This document shows, piece by piece, positions 11,510 to 23,334 of a stretch of 64,000 bases of DNA. Where the stretch lies: the NCBI GenBank assembly GCA_030512335.1, contig JAULSU010000003.1, positions 4,898,001 through 4,962,000 on the forward strand, written 5' to 3'. Position numbers and translations under genes: made by a program. Origin of the DNA: Immersiella caudata (taxonomy: Eukaryota; Ascomycota; Sordariomycetes; Sordariales; Lasiosphaeriaceae). Every line of letters begins with the position of its first letter. Position 1 is the first letter of the stretch. The notes under the pieces were generated by a model. That model worked only from the letters and a program-made list of their open reading frames with translations. It made no database searches and was not told the origin of the DNA.

Positions 11510-12573
11510 TTATCCACTCAAAGCCACAAACTTGACAATGGTGAGGGTGAGGCTCAGGACCGCCGCAAACACGGTCACGCCGGTCGCCAACGCTTCGCGG
11601 CGCTTGCTCCGCAATGTTTCCACCTTCTCTTTCATCTTTACGCCGACCTTTTTGTCCCCATTCAGCCTTTTCTTCCGCTGCAAGTCGCCGATATCGCTTT
11701 TCACAACGTCCTTTCGCTCCTGCAGCCGTGTTGTAGCCCCAGCGTCCCCCCGTCGGTGGGCTTCTGCAATGTTCTCGTCAATTCGGACGAGGCTCTGCTC
11801 ATGATCCGCAATCCGGGCCTGAATCTGCTGCCCCAGCTGACGCCCCGCCTTGGTCTCGGCGAGGTTTTTATTCCCATCGACAAGCTCTCTCTGGATGTCC
11901 AGCACCACACTCGGCCGCTCACGCACGAGCTCGAGGATCATGGCTTCGGCCTCCCCTCGGGAGCTGTGGAACTGTGTCACCTGCGAGCCCATCTTCTGCA
12001 TGGGACCCCACCACTTGTCAATAAGCTCCTGCTCTCGCCTCAGGGCATCGCCCAGCTCTTGTTGCTCGACGCGGTCCCATCGCGTCGTGACCAGCATGAC
12101 GTTTCCAAGGGCGTGGTCGCCGCAAAGCGACCTAAAAACTTCTAGATACTGCCTTGCAGATCCCTTCATCTTGTTCTCTTGAATCTGATGTAGATAAATA
12201 ATCCCCTTCAGCGGTATCTTGAGCGCATACTGAAGCGCCAGAAACTCCGTGATCTCTTCCAGGACCTCGGCATCCGAGCGGTATGTGTCATCGAACCCCG
12301 GAGTGTCAACAATCGTCACAGAGAACCTTTCGTCGTCGTCAAGGAAGAGCTGCACCGCTTGGGGCGGGGACGGACCTCGAATCGAGAAGTCAGCCCATGA
12401 ACAACGAGGAAATCCAAAAAAAAAAAAAAAAAAAAAAAATAATGAAAAAATCACCTACTCGACTCTAACCCATACCCCACGGGCACAGAGTCTGGCTTGA
12501 GCGTGTTGATGAAAGTGCTCTTCCCAGAACCAGTCACACCCATTACCAGCACCATACCGTCGGTTTCCGCCAT
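11510..12573 (-). CDS. AIG1-like GTPase with C-terminal membrane anchor
   Basis: Two exons, 12573-12459 and 12375-11510, with an 83-nt intron, give 326 residues. The first exon holds the P-loop (G1) MGVTGSGKSTFIN. The second holds G3 (VDTPGFDD) and a G4-like TTRWD. A long charged helical region follows (about 190-295) and the protein ends with a hydrophobic segment, ATGVTVFAAVLSLTLTIVKF, fitting a tail anchor. This is the layout of fungal AIG1/GIMAP-type GTPases of the septin-like TRAFAC group. Binding and hydrolysis of GTP at an organelle membrane is inferred from the family; the cellular role is unknown. The intron contains a 24-base A-run on the plus strand. Confidence 0.88.
12416..12439. 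repeat. A24 homopolymer inside an intron
   Basis: An uninterrupted run of 24 A on the plus strand (T on the transcript) sits in the middle of the GTPase intron. It may serve as the intron's polypyrimidine tract and is likely length-polymorphic. Confidence 0.9.
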
Positions 12574-13451
12574 GATCAATGACTTTCTCAACTGAAGCCC
12601 AAGGGTGGAAGCAGTGTGATATCTCCAACGAAGCCAAGAATGGGAGCGAAGGACGGAGAGGACAAAGAGACAAAGTACCACCAGGCTGGATTTTGGGCGA
12701 CAAAACACCAATTCAAGCCAACCTAACTTATCGCAGCTGGCACCAGCACCGCGGTCCGCGACCCATCTGACCCGATCTCAGTTTGAACGCCGACAACTTG
12801 CCGACATACGATGCGGGGCTCAGTTGCCTCGGAAAGTCGAGCGGCCTCAGACCGGTTAACGGCCCTATCGAATCAGCCCAGCGGGGGTGCTTCACGAATG
12901 AGAATGTAAATCAAGCGATAGACCCACTGCATTTTCTCTTATTGGGCGCCTACGAAGCAGGCTCTGAATGTCTCAGACGAGCAGCAGTGTGATATGAGCG
13001 CCATTGTCACAAATCCAGAGCAGGCTGCGTGACAGCACTGTCTCGATGGGGCTCTTTGCGGGTATCCGGCTCGGACGACAGGGTCCAGTGGTGGCGATGC
13101 TATGAAACCAAAATACAAGCTAGACGGGCAGTGTTGTTGTGATAGGGTTTTGTCAGCCGCCAAGATTTAGGTGGCTGCAGGTGGCCTTTAGATGATTTTA
13201 GCTGGACCCCTCCCACCCACAGCCCCGAAATCGATTCGGGGGACAGGCGCCCGATGTCTTGACCAGGCTCTCCACCTGGCGGTGGCGCAGAGAGCGAGGC
13301 GGACCGCGGGGAATTCCCGCCAAGAGCAACATCGTGTCTTCCATAAGGAAGCTGGCGAGGGAAAGACAGCAACACCCCTCTTCTCGTCCGACCGAATGAC
13401 GTACACGCTCAACTCACTCAGTCGGTTCTGCAGAGCTAGATCCACATCAGA
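12574..13451. promoter_or_regulatory. Divergent intergenic region, 0.88 kb
   Basis: Separates the 5' ends of the GTPase gene (minus) and the Hsp70-like gene (plus). It should contain both promoters. I saw no unambiguous heat-shock element or TATA box. Confidence 0.5.
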
Positions 13452-15848
13452 ATGGATCGTAACAGCAACCCTTTTAGAATGGGCAGCATGAGCTACGTTC
13501 TCGACGCTCAGTATCAGGAGCTGATGAGCGAGCTTCCAAGCCCAGCACCCCCGGTTCTCGAAACGCCCAGCTCTCCATCATTTCGACGTGCAGAACGAGA
13601 GGAAAAGTACATCGCCATCGGAATTGACTTTGGAACCACGTAGGTCTCTTCTTGAGACCTTTGGATTTTACCTACCACTAACCTCCTTTGCCAGGTACTC
13701 AGGAGTATCGTGGGCTCATTCATCAACACCAAACGATATTCATCACGTGGCGCACTGGCCGTACGACGGCTACCGCGGCAAGGATGAGGTTCAGATTCCA
13801 ACCCAGGTGGATCTTTCGACGAACGATTGGGGTTACCTTGTCTCCAAGGATGCCGACCCAGTCCGCTGGTTCAAGCTCTTGTTGCTGGAAACCCGGGACC
13901 TCAAGAAAGACATGAAAGAGACAAATCACCCTCTCGAGCACTCACGGGAGAAGCTCCGCAAGCATGTCGGATACGAACCCAGCGCCGTCATCGATCTGGT
14001 TGCCGATTTCCTGCAGAGGCTGTGGGAGCACACGCTGAGCGAAATCCAGTACGAACTCGACCTGGATCTGCTCCCCATCAAGGTGGCCATCACCGTTCCC
14101 GCCATCTGGCCACTTTACGCCAGAGAGAAGATGGAGGCCGCTGCGGCAAAAGCAGGCATCACCAAGCCGCGACGCATCGGCAAGACGGAGCTTATTCTGG
14201 TTGAAGAACCCGAAGCAGCAGCGGTGTCGACCTTGTTTGACCGTCAGGGCTACCCAGAAATTGAGGTAGGCACACCCACGTTTTCAATCCTCCAAAGGAG
14301 AACCCATATCTAACTCATCGCGCAGATCGGCGAGTCTTTCATTGTTTGTGATTGTGGAGGAGGCACAATCGTGAGACATTCCCGCTATATCCCAACTCAA
14401 GGGGCTGAAAGCTAACACTCTTGCTCTCTAGGACATTACAAGCTACACGGTGACATCGGTGAGCCCCTTCATCGTCAAGGAGGCGGTGACAGGAGACGGT
14501 ACACCATGACCCTTTCATTACCAATCCACCGTTGGCTGACCGTGTGGCAGGAAAATTATGCGGTGCCTTTCTCATCGACGATGCGTTCGAAAACTGGATG
14601 AAGATCAAGTCAGGCTTGAGGTTCGACAAGTGTGACCGGGCTGATGTTCGCGACTTCATGAATGAAGAGTGGGAGCACGGCATAAAGCGAGCGTTCACCG
14701 GCAAGGAGCCATCCTTCTCCATCCGACCGCCCGCCAAGGCATTTGGCGTCGTCAAGCGCACCAAGGGGAGGACCGATAACTTTCAAATCTCAAGGTGAGC
14801 GCAAAGCATTCCACAAGCAGAAATAGAGGTACTGATATGGGATATAGCGACGTCATCAAACAGTTCTACTCGAGAACATACAATGGCATACGAGAACTCA
14901 TCAGTGAGCAGAAGTCGGAAATAACCAAAAAGCTAGGGAAACCACCAAAGGTAGAATTCATTCGTATTCCATTTCAACTTTTTCTCCTCTGTCCCAAGCA
15001 CATCGTTGACTGGACAATAAGAAAATCCTTCTCGTTGGCGGCCTTGGTGCCTCAAGGTACCTCTATTCAATGCTGCATGAACAACACCAAAATGTTTTGC
15101 AGCCGGCACAAGCGTGGGTCACATTAACAAGACAAACGGTAAAGGGAGGCGCATTGCTGACTGGCAACTAGATGGTCTGCCGTTTCTCGAGGGGCTGTGA
15201 TAGCGGTCTTGAAGAACGCCTACAACCCCGCCGGTGCTTCTCTCGGGGCCAACTCTGGTGATGCTCTCCTTTCTCTTCGGACAATGCCCACAATCGCCTC
15301 CAGAATCTCGCGGGCGAGCTACGGTGTTATCTTTGCATCCCGAGCCAAGACAGTCAACCCACCCGTAGACCACGCCAAAGAGGAGGTGTACAAAGACAAG
15401 GAGGGCATCGAAAGAGTTGATAGGATGGCGTGGTGCTTGAGAAAGGTAAGTCTTCCTCTTTTTCTTCTCTTCTACCTTTGGAAAGGCCCTGCTAACTCAC
15501 TGCCTTCAGGGAGAGTCAGTCGACAACAAGGACCAGGTCAATTATTACTTTCAGCGAGACTTTGACAGCCCGGACGTCAAAACTCTCTCCATCAGAATAC
15601 ACCTCAGCGATGCCGACGAACCGCCCATCATTCCGGACTCCTCAGTTCGCCAACTCTGCGGGATCGAGTGCCAGATTGACATTCCTTGGGAGACCATGAG
15701 GGAGATGAGAGACCCCGAAGGCAATCTCTTGAAGTGTAGGAAAGCAACCGGCCTAATTATTTCCATGTCCTTTGGAGGGGCGCCGAAATGGAAACTGACA
15801 GCAGGGGGTCACTCAACAGAGCAGAAAGCAGATGTCAAGTATTCATAA
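13452..15848 (+). CDS. Hsp70-like ATPase lacking a classical substrate domain
   Basis: Nine exons (13452-13639, 13695-14265, 14326-14370, 14432-14498, 14551-14794, 14848-14950, 15022-15113, 15172-15445, 15510-15848), all with 52-71 nt introns, give 640 residues. Actin/Hsp70 nucleotide-binding motifs are all present: IAIGIDFGTTYSGVSWA after a roughly 50-residue N-terminal extension, FIVCDCGGGTIDITSY (phosphate 2) and KILLVGGLGASRYL (adenosine). The C-terminal 200 residues do not look like the DnaK peptide-binding beta-sandwich and there is no EEVD end. This is the fungal HSPA12-like group, common in ascomycete genomes and mostly uncharacterised. It is probably a cytosolic ATP-binding protein; a chaperone role is not shown. 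Confidence 0.9.
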
Positions 15849-18286
15849 GGCAAATGGTTGGGCTCGGATAATCACCAAATGCGTTTCTCCTGAAATTTAG
15901 GGAGCCCCACAAGCAACTAGTACCCCTAGATCTAGACTATCCAAAATTGTCTGCTGCTATCGAAACCCCCTGGAGTGAAACATGGAAAGACCAAGATTAC
16001 CATCAGCATCACGCATCTGAATCCTCTGGGTAATTCCACCAATGTAGGACGGACGTTACCCCTGCTGTATTAGTAGTTTACTGAGGAAAAGTGACCTCTG
16101 GTAGTATAGCGGAATAGCTAGCTACATAACTATACGATGCATTATATCAGTACTTCTCTCGATTACCACGCCGGTTACCACATTGCTGATAAAATACCCA
16201 TGGGTAATTCCCGGCGTTAGTCAAGAGAAACTATACTCTGGTGCCCTTGCGATAGGATTACGACTTCTGATATGTATGGGATTGTGTTTACGGATTGCCG
16301 GATGGCATTAGCCAATTTTTAATGCTCGCTAACGGTCCACAGAGGCGATTCATGTTGTCAAACTTGAACAGATGCGCTGTGCAACACGAAAGTGTTGTGT
16401 AGCTTGGCCACTTCCGGCTCAACCCTGTCACGATTGGATTTTAGATTTATGGCTGCAAGCCATAAATAAGCGCAACGTATAAAAAAAGACAAACACCAAG
16501 GCCCCATGTTCGAATAAAGTGGGTATCGATGCCTTTTCACAAGCTAAAAACAAAACAAAACAAACGGCCGTATCCTGAAAGTAGCTTTTTTCCGGCGTTA
16601 AAATGGCCTTAACGAAGGAAGCTTAGTAATCCGGCACTTGAACCTTAAACTAGAATATAACCACCTTTTATCTTTTGTCAGAAACACTGCACCTTGGAAC
16701 GGGTGGAAATGAAGTAGGTTGTAATGGCTTGATTGTATTGCGTCTGGAAGGTTGTTCTTGTTCTTTCTAGACAAAACCGTAGGATTCAGCCTCGTCAGCA
16801 CCATGGCTGAGGCTGACTGGCGTTCAGGCAGTGCCAGGCATTTAGTCAGCTTCGCTGACCGAATGTCAGGGCCCCTGAACCTCCTTCCTTCCTTCCTGAC
16901 AGGTGGAGGTGGGGATTTGGAGAAACCGAAGGAGAATTCCGGCAGCTGGTTCACGATTAGTCTGTTTAAGTAAAGCAAACAGCATGTCTTCAAATTTGCT
17001 GCAAGCCTACGCCCGAATGACCATCGACACTCCGTCGCAATCGGCACCAGCTTCAGGTTGGCACGGGTTCACCTGCGCAACCAACATGAAGCTTGAGCGA
17101 CACCGGAAGATGCGGTTCTGGTTCTAGAAGCGGCTGAAATTTTTTTTCCTCTCCCGACGAAGGATTTGAGCTTGTTTCATCCTCTGTGCGGTGCTGTCAC
17201 GTAGGATTACCGTTTGGGGGCTGAGCTGCGCCGTTCGGCGATCGCCCGATTGGGGGCCATGCCATTCCAACTGCATATAATGATCGAGGGCTCTGTGCCA
17301 ACAAATAACTCCACTCAAGGCTGACAAGACTAATGAATCTTCCTTCATGGTGCAGTTCTACGGTGATGTGTGCCCTTTAAATATAGTAGTGGGCTCCGCT
17401 GCGGTAAAGACAGCCATGATCCTTGGCGGGCGTCCCATGGAGACATCCGTTCAGGAATAGCGGCAGGACTTGGATAATTAAGCTTCTATCTGAGGTTCAG
17501 CAACCCGGTGGCACAGACCGGCGGGCCGAGGCCTTGCGATGTGGCAGGTCAGTTGGCGATTTTAGCGCGACGCGGATTTTGAGGGCGCGCGGACGGGAAA
17601 CTCCGCTCTATCAGGCTAGCTCTTTTTGTCTGTTGCCTACCTGCACTGCCGTCTTGGCTCGAGCTCGCCGCATTCCTCCCAACTACAACTTGTGTAACTC
17701 GAATCCTAAATCCTACCAAGGTAGGTAGGTATAGCTACCTAGTGGCCTGGTATTGAAGATATCTCGACATCTGGTTCCTGGTGGTGATGGAAGCGGGCTT
17801 CATGTTCGCAGCATATAGACTTCGCTTCGTCCGCCCCGCCCGCTCAGTCCGCTCACTCGGACATCAAGCCAAAACGCCACGCCGAGTGGGCCGATACCAA
17901 AGCTCAACGCTCCCGAAGCAACCCTTGTAAGACCAGAGAACGAAGGATGGTCTCCCCTCCCCTGTTGATTACCCATGTATGGAGTCCCGAACGGGGGCCG
18001 GTTGGGCCATCTCTTGGTTGCGGCGCGGTACACCACCTCTGATGCGGTCCAATCACATCATGTCTGCTATCATGGTCACCTCACGAAGCAAGATGTCTAG
18101 GATTCGTCATGATCTGGGACCGGTACGTCGATAGAAGTAAGTGAGGACGGTAGTGCGTTCGCCCCATTTTAAAACACCGGTCTGGGCACACCCGCGGCGA
18201 TTGCGTGCTTTCCTCTGTTTTTTGCGTTCTGTTGTTGACTTCCTGCCTCCTTTCTCCGTGCCTTTATAACGCCAGCCTCGCCACCC
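15849..18286. other. Gene-poor region, 2.4 kb
   Basis: Between the Hsp70-like gene and the second MFS gene. Parts, especially 16050-16600, are AT-rich and look like degraded repeat. A dispersed repeat at 16676-16901 is listed separately. No convincing gene was found. Confidence 0.5.
16676..16901 (+). repeat. Dispersed repeat, copy A
   Basis: About 225 bp that recurs in inverted orientation at 61965-62200. Shared blocks include GAAACACTGCACCTTGGAA, CCGTAGGATTCAGC, CATGGCTGAGGCTGACTGGC and GTCAGCTTCGCTGACCG, with substitutions and small indels between them. Both copies lie in AT-rich, gene-poor stretches. Probably a transposon or LTR remnant; the class is not determined. Confidence 0.8.
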
Positions 18287-19846
18287 ATGGAGTTGAGTGT
18301 GGGAAAATTCTGGAAACGGGAATTCGCACCCAGCCTGGGCTTCGTCGCCTTCCGCTCCTCAAAATGGTACATCCTCGTTGCCGCGTGCTGGGCGCTCTAC
18401 ACGACTTCCTTCTACTACACCTCCACCGTGCTTCTTATCCCCTTCACCATGACCGAGCAGGCCGGAGTGCCTGAAGACGGCGTCCAGATCTATGCTGGCG
18501 TCATGATGGCCTGCTACAGCGTCATTCTTGTGATTGGCGGTCCCTTGGCAGGCTACTGGGCGGATGTCGGCAACTCGAAGAAACGGCCCATCATGGTTGC
18601 CCAGACCTTTCTGCTTATTTCCACAGTCATCTTGTGGAAGGGCACCCACGTCGCTGTCCTCATTGTCGGGAGGCTGTGCCACGGTGTAGCCGGCAGCATT
18701 TTCTGGTCGGCGGGTCAAGCACTGCTGGCTGATGCTTTTGGTGCTGAGAGCATCGGCAATGCCGTTGGTTATGTCGACCTATCATCCTCGCTCGGGTATC
18801 TCCTCGCTCCAATCCTCACCGGTGTGTTGCTGGACAAAAGCGGTGTCGACTCGGTGTATGGCATGTCGTTAGGTTTTGCCTGCATCAGCTTCCTCATCAG
18901 CGCGGCCATGATTGAGGGTGGAAAGGTCTCAGATGCCGGCCAAACGACGTCGATGGCCATTCCGGATCTCAGTTCCACCTTGGCCGGTCGCCTAAGACTT
19001 GTCCGGCTTCTTCTTCGGTCCCGTCGCATGCTGGCTGCCTGCCTCGGGTGTTTTGTTGCTGGACTTGTGCTGTGAGTTCGCCGCCCCCTTTTTCTGACCC
19101 AAACGCACCGCTAATTGGCTCCAAATAACAGGGTCACCTACGACACCATCGCCCCCATTCACATGGAAAGAACCTACCATTGGGGCCCCTGGGAGGTAGG
19201 CCTGGCGCTCGGGGCGTGGTACGGGCCGAAAATGCTGTCCATCATACCGGGTACCCTGGCCGACAGGTTTGGAGCGAGGTGGATGACGGTGGTTGGATTC
19301 TTCGGCTGTATTCCCTGTTTTGTGGCCGTGGCCTTTGCCACCGACGATACGAGCCGAAGCAAAGCCCTGTTCATTCTCATGACAGTCTGTCTGAGCATCG
19401 CCATTTCTTTTGCCAACACTCCCATCACAGCCGAGATCATCTACGTCTTGGATGACAAGAAACGCACGAATCCGGCGCTTTTTGGCACCACCCGAGCTTC
19501 CGGTCTCGGCTTCGGTTTCTTCTTGTTCTCCTGGGCACTGGGTGCCACCATCGGGAGTTTGACATGTGCGAAGATTGTTGATAGCGCCAGTTGGGATGCC
19601 GCTATCTACAGCCTCGCTGGGTGGTGCGCTGCCGGGGCCGTCATCTGCCTCCTCTGGACGGGTGCTCGGGAGGGGCCCAAGACGCAGGTGCCCGAGATAC
19701 CGTTGACCCTGGAGAGTTCGGATTCAGAGGCGGGGAAGTCGCAAGAAAGCATCGCCTGCCCAAAGTTGGGCCTTGGTAGCCTCGGGGATGACCCGGTCCA
19801 TTGGGGAGTGGGAGAAACGAAGATCTATCATCAGTTTATTAGGTAG
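18287..19846 (+). CDS. MFS transporter, DHA1/VMAT-like
   Basis: Two exons, 18287-19071 and 19132-19846, with a 60-nt intron (GTGAGT...TAACAG), give 499 residues. About twelve membrane helices are visible in two halves. The loop between helices 2 and 3 (PLAGYWADVGNSKKRP) is the motif A region of drug:H+ antiporter-type carriers, repeated in the second half as PGTLADRFGARW. The helix 4 region has VGRLCHGVAGSIFWSAGQALLAD. It should export or exchange a small organic molecule with protons at the plasma or vacuolar membrane. It lies alone, with no biosynthetic genes beside it. Confidence 0.92.
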
Positions 19847-19955
19847 CTCATACTTGATCTCCAAGGCAATACAGCTCTTTCGTACCTCGTTCTCCCTCAG
19901 AGCCCCGCAACACGTGTATGCTCAGTGAAGGTCTGTAGGCTTCCACTGCCTTCCC

Positions 19956-22900
19956 TCAATATATTTTCGCCAGCCGAGCCAAGAATCTCAGCACGTAGCT
20001 ACCAATAATGAGATTCATCAGCTCATCCTGGGGATAGAGCGGGAACCAGTACAACGCAGAAGTCATCATCAAGGTGTAGTTATCCGTGGCAATCGCAAAC
20101 GAGATGAGGAGTCTGCAATAGTACTTCATCATCATCTTAAAGGGGATGGGCGGCACATAGTTTGACAGTCTCCAGAACCATCTCCAGCGGCCATTCGGGT
20201 TCCAATCGGGGTCGTACGTCGCCATCCAAGCGCTGTGAGCGAGCTCCTTGAGAACACGATGGACTAGCGCGCGCTGTCCGAGCGAGAAACAGCCGTACAG
20301 AACGAGCAACGTTGTGCTCTTTGCCAGCGCGTTGTCGAAGAAGTTGCGGAAAAGGGCGTGCTCTGCTCCCTGAAGCCCCCAGATCAGTAGGTCTGCCGTG
20401 ACGATCAGCCGGTCCGAGACCTGCTTCCGATTCTGCGGCCGAGGCATCTGCAGCTTCTCAGGGGTCGGGCCTTTCTCGATGGCAAATTCATGGCCTGCGT
20501 CTGCGAGCCGACCGACGTACACATAGCTAGCTTCTTCCGCAGTGGTTGCTCGTTTGGTAAGTTTCAGGGGACAGTCGAAGTGGAGGGTTGTCTTGTTTCC
20601 ATCCACACGGCTGATCAGAAAGCGAGCGCTGCGAGGGTTAGGGGCGTCGTCTTCAAGCAGGATGCACCAACGATCGTCACACGAGGCAGCACTCGGAGGC
20701 TGCCAGTGCTGAAGCGAAGGTCTCAGATCCTCCACCAGGTACCTCGTCCTCATGCCATCATTTGCGTTTTCGCTAAGCAAGACAAGTTCTGCTTGGCCTT
20801 GCCATACTGCCGGTGATGAGAGCATAAAGAACCTCAAGTGCTTCGCGCTCTGGCCCTCGCCACGATGGAAAGTGAACCCCCCCAGACCCAAACGCAGCGT
20901 GGACTTCCCGCCGAACTTCTCAGGCGTGATCTCTCGGGGGATCCACGAGTCTACCTCACGGCAGCCGAGTCGTGCGCAGTTAGAGAACAAGAGCTCCGCT
21001 GGTAGGATCCCGATGCCGTAGAAGAGGAGCTTCATCTTCTCATCGGAGCCCTTGGCCTGCGTGACTGAGTTTCCATTCATCCCGGACATGTTCACCAGGA
21101 TTAGCGGCAGGTCTTCGAGTTGCGTCGTGCTACGGGACTGGAGCAGGCTGTGGGTGTGTGCGAAGCGTGTTGCCCGATCATCCTGGCTATGTTAGTCTAC
21201 CTGGTTCTGGGCAACTTTGGACTCGGGTACTCGCTGGTCCTCGTGCGTAGTCGCCATGCTCATCTACATGGAGAGACGCCGTCACAATTTTGTGAACATC
21301 CTTGCAAATACGCCCCCGTAGAGGCTCGGCCGCGTTCGTCGGCCGCGTCAGTGGAGCAACGGCGCTCGCTGTGGCGCCGCCTTTCATGAGAAAGTGCTTC
21401 GATCGCTCGTAACGAAACAAAATCATATCCTTGAATGATGTTTCTGAGTCGAGGAAGTTCCACAGCACTCTCAGATACGCGAGTGATCCTTTAAGCGGGA
21501 AAATTAGGTGGCCAGATAGCGCACCTTCCTGCAGCGTCCTGCCCAATGCCGTTTCATCAGCCGAACTTCTCACATGCTTGTGAAAAGAATGCATGCGCTT
21601 ACCACGCCCTCCCCATCCAGCTGGACGCGCACATGTGTGCTAGTAGTTCCAAGAGCCTATCGCGTCTTGGACCGTAGAACGTCTTTCGGCCGGCCAGATC
21701 GAACAGGGAAGCAGGCTGCTTTCCCGCATCAAATTTCTGCAGACCAGCGTCGAAGACCAGCGTCTGAGAAGCGGCGGCGTAGACGAGGTTCATTGAGTTG
21801 ATGGCTTTGCTTCTCAGGTCGCTGTCTTCAGCGTCTTGGGGGATGCAGAACGTGTCGAGCCAGAAGTAGTACCAGCAGCGAGTGACGGGTTCGATGAGCT
21901 CGTGTTTCGAATGCTCAACCGGCGAGGATCTCTTCAGGAGCCACTCTTTGATATGCCACATAGAACCCTTACCAGGTAGCCCAGCCAAAACTTGATCGAG
22001 GTACTCGATCTGACACTGGGGAAGTGCATTCTTTGTCGAGCCCAGCTGTCGGTCTGCCCAAACGTGCGAGATGGCCACAAAGCGTCTCGACCGCGTGTAT
22101 GGGACCACTTCAAGTGCGATTCCGCCCGACACTAAGCGCTTAACGCGTATCAGTGGAATTATGTTCGAGGCAACAATCCTCTTAACCGCTTCCAGTGACA
22201 CATCAATGTCCTGACATCGACAGTCGGCAGCGCGATGGAGAGGTTCCAGAAGACCAGTCTGAACGCAGCATTTTGCGGCAGTGCACGCTATATGATCTCC
22301 GCTCTCGCCATGCGGTGGCCGGAACGAGGACAGGAAGTAGAGCACCGGGTAGGACACAGGAAAAACGTCAATGATGTTGAGCCTCTTCCTGCACCAGCCT
22401 ACCTCGACCATTCTCCGCACTAAAAATTGCGTCGACACCAAGCTCAGGTCCGAGAGGGGAACTTCAATCTCGGAGATGATGGTGGCTATCAGGTAGAGAA
22501 GCATGTGCACGGACAGAAGGACTGGGCCGAGCTCCAGGTCGAGCCCGGGCCTGTAGACCATGGAGTCCAAGATATCGAGCATTTTCTTCGTGGCTGTGAC
22601 GCATGCCCGCGCTCTCTGCTGTTTTTCATTGTACTCATGCTCCGACATGGTGTTTTTGAGGCTGGTCCAGCGGGCGCGGAGCTGGTGCCAGAACCAGCTC
22701 GGGATGCGCAGGTCGATCCAGCCATCAGAGCCACCATGAGCGGACCTCTCAATAAACTCGCCGTGGGGGATGTCTCGGCCAAGAGTCTCGGTAGCCAGAC
22801 CAAAGAAGAGCCAGGATTGAATGGTCGAAGCTAGGGCATTTCGTGCCACGTCGAGCCTACTGCTAGATGCCGGTGTGGCCCTCGCAGCTCGGAGGACCTG

Positions 22901-23092
22901 GATGCAGCTTGATTCGTTGAGGAAGCTGAAAAAGTTGTATGGGCCGGAGAGGGAGTATGTCACAGTAGCGACGTAGGGAACGCGGAGGGGAGCGATGTCG
23001 GATGCCTGGGGATACGGATAGCAGTACATTTGGGGGGTCGCGCAGTTGGAAGTGACGGAGAAATTTGCAATGGGGAAAGGGAGGGAAATCAC
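19956..23092 (-). CDS. HET-domain protein (heterokaryon incompatibility type)
   Basis: Three exons, 23092-21603, 21538-21268 and 21182-19956, give 995 residues. The first intron (64 nt) joins SSWMGRAW to TLQEGALSG, recreating the W-TLQE end of a HET domain. The second (85 nt, CTAAC branch site, CCAG acceptor) is placed with less certainty. HET elements are visible: RRFVAISHVWADRQLG near residue 345 and YYFWLDTFCIPQD near 415. An extended region of unknown structure comes first, and a long C-terminal region ends in hydrophobic segments. HET proteins act in allorecognition and regulated cell death after hyphal fusion; that role is inferred from the family only. Confidence 0.85.
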
Positions 23093-23334
23093 ATTTCAGC
23101 TCTTCAAGGCTTGCGGTGACACCACATGTCCACACCTTCCCTCATTTTTGGTGAGCCTGCAGCCGCTGGCGCTAGCTGATGCGCCGCCCCACTCTTCCCG
23201 CCATTGCCTAGAAACCCACCAATCAGACCCTCTCTTGCTCGAGCGAGCGGCCCCACAGACATCTTGGCACGGCCCCCCTCTCGATCATCACCTTTCTGCC
23301 TGGCCAAGATCGAGACAACTCCCAGAGGCTCAGC

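Noticed and set aside
22427..22834. 135-codon plus-strand frame inside the HET gene
   Set aside because: Antisense shadow of the first HET exon.
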